From UBA2144 sp043819035 (GTDB taxonomy: Bacteria; Patescibacteriota; Gracilibacteria; Peribacterales; Peribacteraceae), in the NCBI GenBank assembly GCA_043819035.1, contig JBDRFD010000059.1:1-31431 (forward strand): a stretch of 31,431 nt of DNA, given 5' to 3'. A program made the translations under genes and the position numbers. The notes under the pieces were generated by a model, which was given only the letters and a program-made list of their open reading frames with translations, did not search any database and was not told the DNA's origin. Shown here piece by piece: positions 7,335-14,803 of the stretch; positions within the stretch are counted from its first letter, which is position 1, and each line of letters begins with the position of its first letter.

Positions 7335-9155
7335 TTAAATATTTGCATAATTCGAAAATGTATCGGGGGGATCCAGAATGATCTGAGCATCTTTGGTGAT
7401 GTCACCGCTTATTTCTGCGAACTCACCGTCTTCTGAGCGAACGGTTACGGAAACTTTCTGAGGTTTGTTAGTTTCCTTATCGAGAATCCAAACAATGTTG
7501 CCTTCTTCCTCGCGTTTCACTGCGAACGAGGGGACAGAAAATGTTGGGACTTTATTATCCACCAGCCGCACACGCACATTTGCGTTGTTGGGAATCATTA
7601 AGCTGTCATCTATTTTTGCCTGCACGGTTATGGTATGAGTTTGCACATCTACCTGCGGGCTTTTGCGTGTCACTTCTGCCTTATAGGTCGCAATATCGTC
7701 ATTTGGCAGAAGAAACGTAACCGTGTCGCCAACGGAGAGTGCGCCTAGCAGGTACTCCGGAAGCCCAAACTGAATCTCGCTCTTCGCTTTCTTTGCGAGG
7801 CTTGTGGGAACATCCACGAGTTCGAACGCGGGCATCGATGGCATGACCATTCCGCCCACTTCTATGAAGCGCTTGGAAACGACTCCGGAGAAGGGGGAGA
7901 GGACCTGGCGGTTTCCGCTGAGTGCATACTCCGCATTCAGCATTGCATCGGCCACGTTTACCATACTCTTCGTCTTTTCAATTATTTGTTGTTGCTGAGA
8001 GTCCACAAAGCCAAGGTGTTCCTGTGCTGTGGTCAATTGTACACTGAGCATTTGTACCTTGTTACTCTTGACGTTTGGATTATTCGATCCGCTTTTCCAC
8101 GCAGAATACAGAGAAGGTTCACTCGATATGAGAGTCATAAAAGCATTCTGAGCATCCTCGAAGCTCTCTTTTGCTTTGAGGATACCGGTTTGCGCGCTCA
8201 AGACACTCGAATTTAAGTTTGAGAGTCCCTGATGAGTGAAGAGCCCCGGCTGAGTCATTGTCACAGACGGGGTGGCTGCAAGCATTTCGCTTGTTTTGAG
8301 GAGTGCATCATCTGCAAGAGATACGAGATTACCAATCAGTTCTCCTCTTCTCTCTTCGTCTGCAGCAAGATATTCATCCTCACCGCGGTTGAGCGATTCG
8401 AATGCAAGTGCGAGTGTGAAGCGTGTATGAAAGTCCATAAGACCCAATTGATCGTCAATGTCGTCCTCGCGAATCGCGTCACCCGGTCTTGTATTCGATC
8501 CGATAGTGATGTGTTCGATTAACTGGCGCGCACTGCGTACAGAGATAAAAGCTTGTTCCAGGGTTTGCGTGACGTTGGATTTGAATTGCGAAAATGTTCT
8601 GAGGATCGATTGCTGTTCACTTTTTGCCGTTGCGAGGGCGGTACGCTTCTCTTCAATTTGCTGCTGAGCTTGATTTGCGGCTTGCTGAGCAACACCTTGG
8701 GCACTTATATAATCCGCTTCTGCTTGTACTTTGCGAGCGCTCTTTTCGGCGATCATGGTTGCACTCTGGCCTTCTACTCCTTTCGATAAGAGAAGAGCCA
8801 CTACCTGGCCCTTTTTAACCGTATCACCGATATCAACGTACACATCTTCCACGATCCCGTCCCGGCGTGGGTAGATGTTTGCAGTTTCGTTGGAGAGCAC
8901 TTGTCCCAATATGATGATGGAGGATGACCCGCTGACTAGTATTGGTTGTACCAATGTAAAACCGGTTCCACTCTTTTCTTCGGACTCCTCTTGTCCTGTT
9001 TGGGCTAGTAGTGGAGGAGTAGAGTTACTCATTGCGGCAGTGAAGGCGCCGACAGTAGCAATTACTGCCAGTGAACCTACAACTGCAGCAACTACGATTG
9101 TTGTACGTTTACGTCGTTTGATCAGAGCCTTTGTTGCAATAAATAGAGATTTCAT
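7335..9155 (-). CDS. RND efflux periplasmic adaptor (membrane fusion protein), extended
   Basis: A 606-residue HlyD/CusB-class adaptor expected to contact the RND pump outside the membrane. I chose ATG 9155 (MKSLFIATKAL), which gives a basic stretch (KRRKRT) before one hydrophobic anchor; the longer reading from 9200 would place 15 unlikely residues in front. Seen: beta-barrel/lipoyl half GQVLSNETANIYPRRDG with VYVDIGDTVKKGQVVALL, a very long helical hairpin rich in Gln/Ala/Glu of about 330 residues, then the returning lipoyl half SPFSGVVSKRFIEVGGMV and C-terminal barrel strands. Typical CusB proteins are about 400 residues, so the helical hairpin is unusually long. It lies 146 bp upstream of the pump, with a repeat between them. 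Confidence 0.85.
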   Translation of the reverse strand: MKSLFIATKALIKRRKRTTIVVAAVVGSLAVIATVGAFTAAMSNSTPPLLAQTGQEESEEKSGTGFTLVQPILVSGSSSIIILGQVLSNETANIYPRRDGIVEDVYVDIGDTVKKGQVVALLLSKGVEGQSATMIAEKSARKVQAEADYISAQGVAQQAANQAQQQIEEKRTALATAKSEQQSILRTFSQFKSNVTQTLEQAFISVRSARQLIEHITIGSNTRPGDAIREDDIDDQLGLMDFHTRFTLALAFESLNRGEDEYLAADEERRGELIGNLVSLADDALLKTSEMLAATPSVTMTQPGLFTHQGLSNLNSSVLSAQTGILKAKESFEDAQNAFMTLISSEPSLYSAWKSGSNNPNVKSNKVQMLSVQLTTAQEHLGFVDSQQQQIIEKTKSMVNVADAMLNAEYALSGNRQVLSPFSGVVSKRFIEVGGMVMPSMPAFELVDVPTSLAKKAKSEIQFGLPEYLLGALSVGDTVTFLLPNDDIATYKAEVTRKSPQVDVQTHTITVQAKIDDSLMIPNNANVRVRLVDNKVPTFSVPSFAVKREEEGNIVWILDKETNKPQKVSVTVRSEDGEFAEISGDITKDAQIILDPPDTFSNYANI

Positions 9156-9304
9156 AGTATGGGGGGGAATTATGACACTTCGCGGTATTAGTGACGCCAA
9201 TCGTTATGAAGATATCTTTTGTCTGATGGGACGATCCCGCTTCGCGTCATTGTTCGCAGATAGTTTATGAACAGTATCGGAATCATTCATAACGCAACGT
9301 GGTA

Positions 9305-9553
9305 TCACATGTCATCCATGTTGTGCCCTTTCATGTCCATACCGGAGTTCATAGAGCCTTCTTCCATGATCATCTTGATATGTTCATCGAAGCTCATATT
9401 CATACGGGCAGCTGCCGACTTTTCTTCACGATATCGTTCAACGGTCATTCCGTATTTGGCAGCCTGCTGGTCCTCTGTGAGGGGGCCCTGCGAAGCGCAT
9501 CCGGCAAGGAAAAGGGCGGGAATTAAAACGGAGAGTGTAAGTAACTTTTTCAT
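9305..9553 (-). CDS. Small Met/His-rich lipoprotein
   Basis: 82 residues. The N-terminus MKKLLTLSVLIPALFLAGC is a classical lipoprotein signal with lipobox LAGC, so mature C19 would be lipidated and surface- or membrane-anchored. The mature part is helical and charged (TVERYREEKSAAARMN), and the C-terminus is rich in Met, His and Asp (MNSGMDMKGHNMDDM), a composition seen in Cu(I)-binding tails. It lies in the CsoR-led operon just upstream of the adaptor. A copper-capturing or metallochaperone role is inferred from composition and context. I do not know a named family. Confidence 0.72.
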   Translation of the reverse strand: MKKLLTLSVLIPALFLAGCASQGPLTEDQQAAKYGMTVERYREEKSAAARMNMSFDEHIKMIMEEGSMNSGMDMKGHNMDDM

Positions 9554-9600
9554 GAGATAAATGGGGTAATAAAAAAATAAGAAAAAGAAAATAAGATCAG

Positions 9601-9621
9601 CAGGAGTACTCAGTACTACTG
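9601..9621. other. Hairpin between the two small exported-protein genes
   Basis: An inverted repeat with 10-bp arms around AGTACT and AGTACT with one mismatch and a 1-nt centre. On the minus strand it follows the stop of the 112-residue gene and is followed by a T-rich run. It could be a weak terminator or a processing site that lowers downstream transcription; this was not tested. Confidence 0.4.
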
Positions 9622-9642
9622 TTCACTTAACAATGATGATAT

Positions 9643-9981
9643 TTACACACGCAAAATGACCGTGCCTACAAGCGGAGGCGCTTGGGAATTCGGTCCATCT
9701 TCGTTTTGTGAAGCAGTATTAAATTCATTATCAAGTGCAAAGTCACTTAAACTTTCTGTTGGAAGTATTGCAGCTGTAATGAGCGGAGGATTACTGTCAG
9801 AAATTTGAGTATCTTTGAGTACATTGTTCTCAGATGCAGATACACAATCGTCACACGGTGCTCCTTTCTCCATATCCATATTCATTTGTGAGTGATCCAT
9901 TAACGGTATCTCCAGCTGCATCGGGCAGATCCCGATGGTGCTTGCGAGGATGAGGGCCGTGAATGTGATCTTGGAGATCAT
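9643..9981 (-). CDS. Hypothetical exported protein with Met/His/Cys cluster
   Basis: 112 residues. The N-terminus MISKITFTALILASTIGICP is a likely signal peptide or anchor. It is followed by MDHSQMNMDMEKGAPCDDC (28-46), a compact Met/His/Cys cluster that could bind Cu(I). The rest is acidic, low in complexity and Asn/Ser-rich, and ends in a hydrophobic strand (LVGTVILRV). It starts 12 bp after the CsoR stop, so it is almost certainly cotranscribed with csoR. No family is recognised. A copper-binding role is inferred from the cluster and the operon. The C-terminal hydrophobic end is too short for a clear second membrane segment. Confidence 0.6.
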   Translation of the reverse strand: MISKITFTALILASTIGICPMQLEIPLMDHSQMNMDMEKGAPCDDCVSASENNVLKDTQISDSNPPLITAAILPTESLSDFALDNEFNTASQNEDGPNSQAPPLVGTVILRV

Positions 9982-9993
9982 AGAAGAGGGGAG

Positions 9994-10263
9994 TTACCGG
10001 TTTGAAAGGCCGATTACCTTCATAAGCTCCTGAATAAATTTATCCTTTCCGGTCTTAGAAGAAAGTTGCTTTGGAGCGCACGTGTGCATGTGACTCTCGA
10101 GTACCACCCCTTGAATGTGGTTAACATGCCCTTTAAGTGCGAGCGACATTTCCAAAATCTTTGGGCAATATTCGTCTGCTTCAATCATTGCCTCCAGCTT
10201 CTTGCTGATGCCGTTTAAGCGCTTGAGCGCTGCTAGTGCCTTTTTCTTGTGAGTGGGGAGCAT
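9994..10263 (-). CDS. csoR: CsoR-family copper-sensing transcriptional repressor
   Basis: An 89-residue all-helical DUF156 repressor. CsoR tetramers bind operator DNA without copper and release it when Cu(I) binds. Seen: LKRLNGISKKLEAMIEADEYC in helix 1-2 and HVNHIQGVVLESHMHTC in helix 2. The ligand set C33-H58-C62 has the same spacing (25 and 4) as C36-H61-C65 of Mycobacterium tuberculosis CsoR, with a Tyr before the first Cys as in that protein. This pattern separates it from the formaldehyde sensor FrmR and the nickel sensor RcnR. It is the first gene of the minus-strand operon and is probably autoregulated. Start ATG 10263; no Shine-Dalgarno sequence is visible. Confidence 0.92.
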   Translation of the reverse strand: MLPTHKKKALAALKRLNGISKKLEAMIEADEYCPKILEMSLALKGHVNHIQGVVLESHMHTCAPKQLSSKTGKDKFIQELMKVIGLSNR

Positions 10264-10300
10264 GGGTTAACTGTTAATTGTTAAAGGTTAATTGTTGAAT

Positions 10301-10349
10301 AGGGGTAGGGGGTACCGGTAGTATAGCTCAGGTTAGGATGAAGATGCAA
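10301..10349 (-). promoter_or_regulatory. Promoter and candidate CsoR operator of the copper operon
   Basis: On the minus strand there is TTGCAT (10349-10344), an 18-bp spacer, then TATACT (10325-10320). Immediately downstream, over the expected start site, is an ACCGGTACC palindrome followed by two C-runs (CCCCC TA CCCC). CsoR operators typically contain C/G runs with flanking TA bases, so 10301-10319 is the best operator candidate. The promoter is a good match to consensus; the operator is tentative. Confidence 0.55.
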
Positions 10350-10363
10350 GAGTAAATTTGTGG

Positions 10364-10642
10364 TTAAAACAGGTCATTGTGTGATCCTGTGCGCTGGAGC
10401 ATAAGCACCAGTACTTCTTTGTACCGTTGGTAAATAAGAAGCCAGTCAGGAGCAATGTGGCATTCTTCAAACCCCTTCATATCAGCGTGTAATTGGTGAT
10501 TCTTATATTCCTGAGGCAGTGGCATGCCTTTTGCAATCATGATGATAACTCTCTCAAGTTTTCGCATATCATGATTTCCTGATTGTGAGATCCGACGGTA
10601 ATCACGCCTGTATTGTTTGGTAGTTGTCACCCTATATTTCAT
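10364..10642 (-). CDS. YafQ/RelE-family mRNA interferase toxin
   Basis: A 92-residue type II toxin of the RelE/ParE fold, YafQ branch; such toxins cut mRNA on the ribosome. Seen: YRRDYRR, the central segment MPLPQEYKNHQLHADMKGFEECHIAPDWLLIYQ and the C-terminal RTGSHNDLF. These match E. coli YafQ motifs (LPLP.YKDH, HVEPDWILIY, RTGTHA.LF), including the His before the Glu/Ala-Pro-Asp-Trp block and the C-terminal RTG-H. I chose ATG 10642 (MKYRV) to match the family N-terminus; ATG at 10648 or 10651 adds two or three residues. It overlaps the antitoxin's 3' end, as is usual for coupled pairs. Confidence 0.87.
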   Translation of the reverse strand: MKYRVTTTKQYRRDYRRISQSGNHDMRKLERVIIMIAKGMPLPQEYKNHQLHADMKGFEECHIAPDWLLIYQRYKEVLVLMLQRTGSHNDLF

Positions 10643-10919
10643 CTTCATCATTGTTTTCGAGTATGTCTCGGTGGAGTTCCTCCACTGAATCATAACTCTT
10701 ACCGTATTTCAAGGCTTCTTCTGTTTCTTTAATCATTTGCGCTTCTTGTTCAGGCGTAAAACCGTTAACTGTGCGCAGAGGGAAGGGAATTCCTTGTGTG
10801 AGGATGATCTGGTGAAAGTACATGTTGATTGCACTGCTCATATCGATGCCAAGTTCTTTAAGCACTTTCTGGACTTCCTTTTTGAGCTCATCGTCAGTTC
10901 GGACCTGGACAGTAGTCAT
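10632..10919 (-). CDS. RelB/DinJ-family antitoxin
   Basis: 95 residues. The ribbon-helix-helix N-terminus MTTVQVRTDDELKKEVQKVL, followed by ELGIDMSSAINMYFHQI and GIPFPLRT, is the classic RelB/DinJ pattern: a DNA-binding dimer that also neutralises YafQ through its C-terminal helix. ATG 10919 is chosen because the family begins at this point; the upstream reading to 10955 runs through the promoter and operator. Its 3' end overlaps the toxin gene. It should repress its own promoter, and operator-like repeats lie upstream at 10946-10986. Confidence 0.88.
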   Translation of the reverse strand: MTTVQVRTDDELKKEVQKVLKELGIDMSSAINMYFHQIILTQGIPFPLRTVNGFTPEQEAQMIKETEEALKYGKSYDSVEELHRDILENNDEDEI

Positions 10920-10945
10920 GGTAAAATTGGGAAATGTGCTTACAT

Positions 10946-10986
10946 TGTATATCATTTGTCATGACAATGTCAATACAATGTCAATA
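10946..10986 (-). promoter_or_regulatory. Toxin-antitoxin promoter with operator repeats
   Basis: The minus strand reads TTGACA (10973-10968), a 16-bp spacer, TATACA (10951-10946). The spacer contains a perfect 12-bp palindrome TTGTCATGACAA (10956-10967). Upstream lie two exact 11-bp direct repeats CAATGTCAATA (10965-10975 and 10976-10986 on the plus strand), the second carrying another TTGACA. This is a typical layout for autorepression by a RelB/DinJ complex. Confidence 0.65.
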
Positions 10987-10992
10987 CATTGT

Positions 10993-11961
10993 CTACGCAT
11001 CCCATTCATCAAAGACCTCCCCATCAATGGCATACAGTATATGAGTGATCGTTGGGAAGTGCCTCAGGGTTTCCTCGATGGCGGATTTTGCCATAAACTG
11101 CCGTGCGGCTGCGGAGTTGAGGATACTTAGCGCCTCAGAACGGAAGTTCACGATCGCAACATTTTCAATCATTCTTCCGCTTGTCGGAGGACTCAAGGGA
11201 TCTTGGTACTCAGTGTGAATGTTGATACCGAGGTAGTACTCCCCAAGCTTTTTTAAATCTTCACTTGTACGAGCACCCTGCAACCGTTCTTCTTCAGTGG
11301 GTCCCGTGAAGAGTGCGTGAAGTGCGGCGTCTGCGATCTTCGCAGTCTTAGGGATTGTTCGGGTGACTGTAACAGGGGAGTCAAAGTACGCATTGGAGAG
11401 ATCTTCTTCACTATAGAAGGAGAGAGTAATCAGAGAAGTTTCTGCTGAACCCTTTTCGAATGTCACGGGAATTCTGAGTTCGTCGTCGTTCTGCGGGAGA
11501 TCAGAAGGATTATCTTTTTTTAAAATCAGAGTGCCTTTTGTTGTGTCGCCAAATATGACATCAAACTCCGAGGTAAACGGAACGAACTCCTCTGTCATCC
11601 ATTCGCTCTGTGCGGTCGCGTAATGTGTAGCAAGAACATTCCCTTGATCATCTTCTAGCACAATGGGAAAAGTGGCTTCAAAAAACCAATATCCGCGCGC
11701 TTCTCCTTCGATTGTGACTGGACTGCTGATTGTTTGATTGGGACGGGGCATGTCAACGTGAATTAGGTCTTGCTTCTCCATTTCATCACCGATGTCCTGC
11801 ACAAATAATCGTCCATCCTTGGTTCTGCATTGCTGCGGATAGGATTCCATCACAGGGTTGCCAGCGGTAACGCAGTCGTCGAAGCTCTCGATTGTTATCT
11901 GCTCAGAGGGGGTGCAAGCAACAAGGAACACTGTGATCAGAAGGAGAGAATCTTTTTTCAT
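10993..11961 (-). CDS. Lipoprotein with Gmad2 and GerMN domains
   Basis: 322 residues starting at ATG 11961 (MKKDSLLLITVFLVACTPSEQ), where LVAC is a lipobox, so the protein is anchored outside the membrane. Longer in-frame readings upstream are not protein-like. Seen: a short N-terminal domain with paired Cys (FDDC, PQQC); a Gmad2-like Ig-type domain with PRPNQTISSPVTIEGEA and FEATFPIVLEDDQGNVLA at about residues 70-160; then a GerMN-like C-terminal domain starting near VTVTRTIP, with ALHALFTGPTEEE and NVAIVNF. Gmad2 and GerMN were named from spore germination proteins but are widespread in non-sporulating bacteria, probably as cell-envelope binding modules. Exact function unknown. Confidence 0.75.
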   Translation of the reverse strand: MKKDSLLLITVFLVACTPSEQITIESFDDCVTAGNPVMESYPQQCRTKDGRLFVQDIGDEMEKQDLIHVDMPRPNQTISSPVTIEGEARGYWFFEATFPIVLEDDQGNVLATHYATAQSEWMTEEFVPFTSEFDVIFGDTTKGTLILKKDNPSDLPQNDDELRIPVTFEKGSAETSLITLSFYSEEDLSNAYFDSPVTVTRTIPKTAKIADAALHALFTGPTEEERLQGARTSEDLKKLGEYYLGINIHTEYQDPLSPPTSGRMIENVAIVNFRSEALSILNSAAARQFMAKSAIEETLRHFPTITHILYAIDGEVFDEWDA

Positions 11962-11965
11962 AAAA

Positions 11966-12070
11966 CTATTGGAAAAAATTAAGAACCATTTCCCAGACAC
12001 CACGTCTGGACACGTACCAGAGGATAAGGAAGAGTGAGAAGAGTGCAAAGAGGATTCTGGCAATACGCAT
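11966..12070 (-). CDS. Small single-span membrane protein (34 aa)
   Basis: A 34-codon reading from ATG 12070: MRIARILFALFSLFLILWYV, then SRRGVWEMVLNFFQ and TAG. One hydrophobic segment (about residues 4-20) with Arg on both sides is typical of real small membrane proteins. It fills the otherwise empty gap between upp (stop at 12083) and the lipoprotein start (11961), with 12 bp and 4 bp to its neighbours, which supports an operon gene. No family is recognised. Confidence 0.5.
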   Translation of the reverse strand: MRIARILFALFSLFLILWYVSRRGVWEMVLNFFQ

Positions 12071-12082
12071 ATGGACAGTGTC

Positions 12083-12694
12083 TCATTCTTTGATTGTTGA
12101 GCCAACCTCAGGCTCATACCCAAAGTATCTGTCTCCAAAGTCTCCCAGCCCCGGCACAATCATTTTGTGTGTATCCAGTTTTTCATCGACTGCGGCAACG
12201 GTAATGTTTTCTTTCGGGATAAGTTTGCTAAGCTTCGTGATTCCTTCCGGTGCCGCAATGATGCTCAGGAAGTAAATGTTTTGAGCTTTCGCACCAGCTT
12301 TGAGTAATCGTGAAACCATATCGACTGCTGTTCCGCCTGTTGCAAGCATAGGGTCAGGAATAATGATTACAGAGTTTGCATTGATGGGTGGAATGTTTTC
12401 GTAGTAGCAGTGTGGTTCAGCAGTCTTTTCATCCCGTTTAATTCCAACAACAGCAACGGGAGAGGAGGGGAATGATGAAAGGATTGATGGGAGGAAGACG
12501 AGGGAGGACCGTAGGATGCACACAGTGATAATGTCTTTTACGTTTTTGACCTTCAGCTCCTCTTTGAGTTCATCGAAGAGGACCTTTGCAATCGCATCCG
12601 CTGCCTTGCGAAATTCTTCAGTGGGGGTTGAGCGGTCCCGCAGCGGTGCGAGGAGGTCTGAGTACATGGGGGGAGTATAGCTCTTAATTGCCAT
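12083..12694 (-). CDS. upp: Uracil phosphoribosyltransferase
   Basis: A 203-residue enzyme of the PRTase type I fold that converts uracil and PRPP to UMP in pyrimidine salvage. Seen: ILRSSLVFLPSIL near 60-72 where the family has ILRAGLGM; the PRPP-binding loop IIPDPMLATGGTAVD at 111-125; and the uracil-binding C-terminal motif PGLGDFGDRYFG. E. coli Upp is 208 residues with the same motif order. The ATG shares its A with the TGA stop of the upstream 601-residue gene (TGATG), so translation is probably coupled. The N-terminal region is divergent. Confidence 0.92.
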   Translation of the reverse strand: MAIKSYTPPMYSDLLAPLRDRSTPTEEFRKAADAIAKVLFDELKEELKVKNVKDIITVCILRSSLVFLPSILSSFPSSPVAVVGIKRDEKTAEPHCYYENIPPINANSVIIIPDPMLATGGTAVDMVSRLLKAGAKAQNIYFLSIIAAPEGITKLSKLIPKENITVAAVDEKLDTHKMIVPGLGDFGDRYFGYEPEVGSTIKE

Positions 12695-14499
12695 CAGGGA
12701 AGCTGACGCACGATTTCTTCGGGTTTAAATGTATCCAGGTATTCTTTCAGTTCCCGATAAAGTGGCGTTCGTGCATCAATGTCCATGTCATTTACTGCAC
12801 CATCAAGATACGTTGATTCGATATGCGCTAGCTGCTGAGACATTTCTCTAAATGAATCTTCGTACCCCGGTACGGACCGCGATGGATCTACTTGTTTGTT
12901 ATCAAAGTATTCCCGCATCCTCTTAATCTTGTCGGCAATGAGTGAGAGGGGAGCATGGCCGGGATCTAAGATGTCGGTTTGGATTTCCTCGAAACATCTA
13001 CGTACCCCCTGGAACTTCCCGATGACGTGCATTTGGACAACTGTGTCTTTTGCAGCTTCTCTGTTACGTCCCAGTAGTGCCTGATCTAACACATCACACT
13101 TTTCTTGCAGCCTTTTAGCGTATGTCCGGAAAGGCTCAAGTGTCACCTCATCCAGATCTTCTTTGGAGAATCCCATCTTTCTTCTCAGTGAAGCAGCATG
13201 TTGATCAATTTGGGATGCACCCAGTTGGTCTTCTGAGAAAAGTAGTGAATCAGTATCGAGTTCTTGAGCACCACGTTGCACATTGGTTCTAAAAGTCACT
13301 AACCACTGTTCATGATCCAGAACTTTCTGATGGAGCATTCTGTAATCTTTCTGATTGTAACCATCCTTACTAAAGATATCTTTATTGCGTGATTCGAGTC
13401 GAGAAACTGTAGCAACCATCTGACTCATACGAGCTGATATATGTCTCCTTCCTTGCTCATAGCTTAGAGAACCGATTGTTCCAATAAAGGAGCGCGCCTG
13501 TACCTTGAAAAGATTTGTACACAGACGCAAGCGTTCGTGCCAATGGGCAAGTGTTTGCTGTACTTCATGCCAGAGAGCTCGCTTCTCTGCCTCCGGTGTT
13601 ACTGGTTTCCACTCACGATTCAGTTTGCTGTTAAGCCGTTGAATTGTAACTTTCATCTCAGAGAGGATGGGCATCTCACTGTCATATGATTCCTGCTGAT
13701 GGAGAGTTTTGCGTCGTGCCTCATACACACTGCTATAAACTTGAGCCATGAGCTTGGGTGGACCAATTCTTCCACGGTTTCGTCCATTTGGTTCTTCTCT
13801 TGTATACAGGAGTCGCCCATCTTCGAGTTCAAGGAACCGGAAATTTCCGGGAGAGAGTGGTTGCGATCGTTCGATGATCTCCTTCAGATGTGTGGTGCAA
13901 GAGATATCTTCTTTCTTGTGGAGGCGATCTTCAGGTGCGTCACTTTCTGCAAATGTAACCAAACCAAGTTCCTCAGCGAGTTCATCGGGAATTTGATCTG
14001 CTTGAGGTATGCATGCTTCTATTGGTGTGTCTGTCATTGATTGCTTTTCGTCGCGAGGGAGTACGTAGAATTCAGGTGAAGAGAATGCACGCATGAGTAA
14101 TTCACTTTTCGATCGATGAACATTCTTGAGGCGTTGTACCTGTTGTTCTTTGGGAATGCAAGAAAGGAATACAAAGCGATGTGCCCATGGATTGATCCGT
14201 TCTTCATCTGGCATGGATGCGGTACTGTGGTCGGCGTTATAATGCTCGATTTGATCTAGGATGGAATCTTCTGCTTGCTGCCGAATTGCTTGCCATTCGG
14301 GTCGGAGTACTTCTTCAATATAAGTGCGTGCTCGTCGGGAAATTTCTTGTAAACGACGATAGACGGAAGGATCAGGTTCGTGCTTTTCGAACTGAACGTG
14401 TGCTTCCGTGTCTACAGCAGCAATTCTCTTCAGCCTTTCATCTTCTTGACGCTGGTAGCGCCTGCTCAGGGCCTCGTAGGTGAGAGTTGTAAGTGCCAT
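12694..14499 (-). CDS. Unknown 601-residue helical cytoplasmic protein
   Basis: I do not recognise this protein. It is almost entirely charged amphipathic helix: an N-terminal block (YEALSRRYQRQEDERLKRIAA), a middle block with NPWAHRFVFLSCIPKEQQ at about 102-119, an RNRGRIGPPKLMAQVYSSVYEARRK segment near 240-264, and several coiled-coil stretches to the end (ELKEYLDTFKPEEIVRQLP). There is no signal peptide, membrane span, or nucleotide-binding or catalytic motif I can name. Its stop overlaps the upp start, so the two form an operon; the promoter at 14509-14538 would make its mRNA nearly leaderless. It could be a scaffold or a lineage-specific protein. Confidence 0.7.
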   Translation of the reverse strand: MALTTLTYEALSRRYQRQEDERLKRIAAVDTEAHVQFEKHEPDPSVYRRLQEISRRARTYIEEVLRPEWQAIRQQAEDSILDQIEHYNADHSTASMPDEERINPWAHRFVFLSCIPKEQQVQRLKNVHRSKSELLMRAFSSPEFYVLPRDEKQSMTDTPIEACIPQADQIPDELAEELGLVTFAESDAPEDRLHKKEDISCTTHLKEIIERSQPLSPGNFRFLELEDGRLLYTREEPNGRNRGRIGPPKLMAQVYSSVYEARRKTLHQQESYDSEMPILSEMKVTIQRLNSKLNREWKPVTPEAEKRALWHEVQQTLAHWHERLRLCTNLFKVQARSFIGTIGSLSYEQGRRHISARMSQMVATVSRLESRNKDIFSKDGYNQKDYRMLHQKVLDHEQWLVTFRTNVQRGAQELDTDSLLFSEDQLGASQIDQHAASLRRKMGFSKEDLDEVTLEPFRTYAKRLQEKCDVLDQALLGRNREAAKDTVVQMHVIGKFQGVRRCFEEIQTDILDPGHAPLSLIADKIKRMREYFDNKQVDPSRSVPGYEDSFREMSQQLAHIESTYLDGAVNDMDIDARTPLYRELKEYLDTFKPEEIVRQLP

Positions 14500-14803
14500 T
14501 GGAGTTCAAATATTCGCTCTATTGATTGTAAAGGTCAATGAAAACAATTCACTCACTTTTGAGGCCCGCCCACAACCCCCCTCCCACCCGGCACGGCACT
14601 CGCGAGTGACATGTCCCGGGGATAAGAAAGGCCTATAAGCCTACGTACACAGCACACTCCCCGGAAGGCTTGCAGAAAATAATCTATTGGAGAATGATAC
14701 ATTAGCCCTATATCAAGCCAAAAAAGACGTTCTCCCTCCAAGGGGAACTCCCTTGTGAAGGAAACTTTGTTGCAAAAATGAACAACATCCGTAGAATTCA
14801 TCC
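14500..14803. other. Divergent intergenic region with G-quadruplex motif and stem-loops
   Basis: A 304-bp gap between the 601-residue gene (minus) and the TrmB-type gene (plus). The minus strand at 14565-14589 has five runs of three or more G with loops of 1-4 nt, a strong G-quadruplex candidate. On the plus strand there follow a 12-bp palindrome CACTCGCGAGTG (14597-14608), CCGGGG (14616-14621) pairing with CCCCGG (14659-14664) around an inner AGGC-CTATAA-GCCT hairpin, and an imperfect GTTCTCCC/GGGGAAC hairpin further on. No known RNA family was recognised. Confidence 0.5.
14509..14538 (-). promoter_or_regulatory. Promoter of the 601-aa gene and upp
   Basis: Minus strand TTGACC (14538-14533), an 18-bp spacer, AATATT (14514-14509). 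Transcription would begin close to the ATG at 14499, giving a near-leaderless mRNA. Confidence 0.4.

Noticed and set aside
12001..12159. N-terminal extension of the Gmad2/GerMN lipoprotein
   Set aside because: The extension overlaps upp and the small membrane gene, and a lipoprotein signal begins at the internal ATG 11961.
14610..14800. RNase P, tmRNA, SRP or 6S RNA gene in the gap before the TrmB-type gene
   Set aside because: None of the conserved core sequences of these RNAs could be found on either strand.
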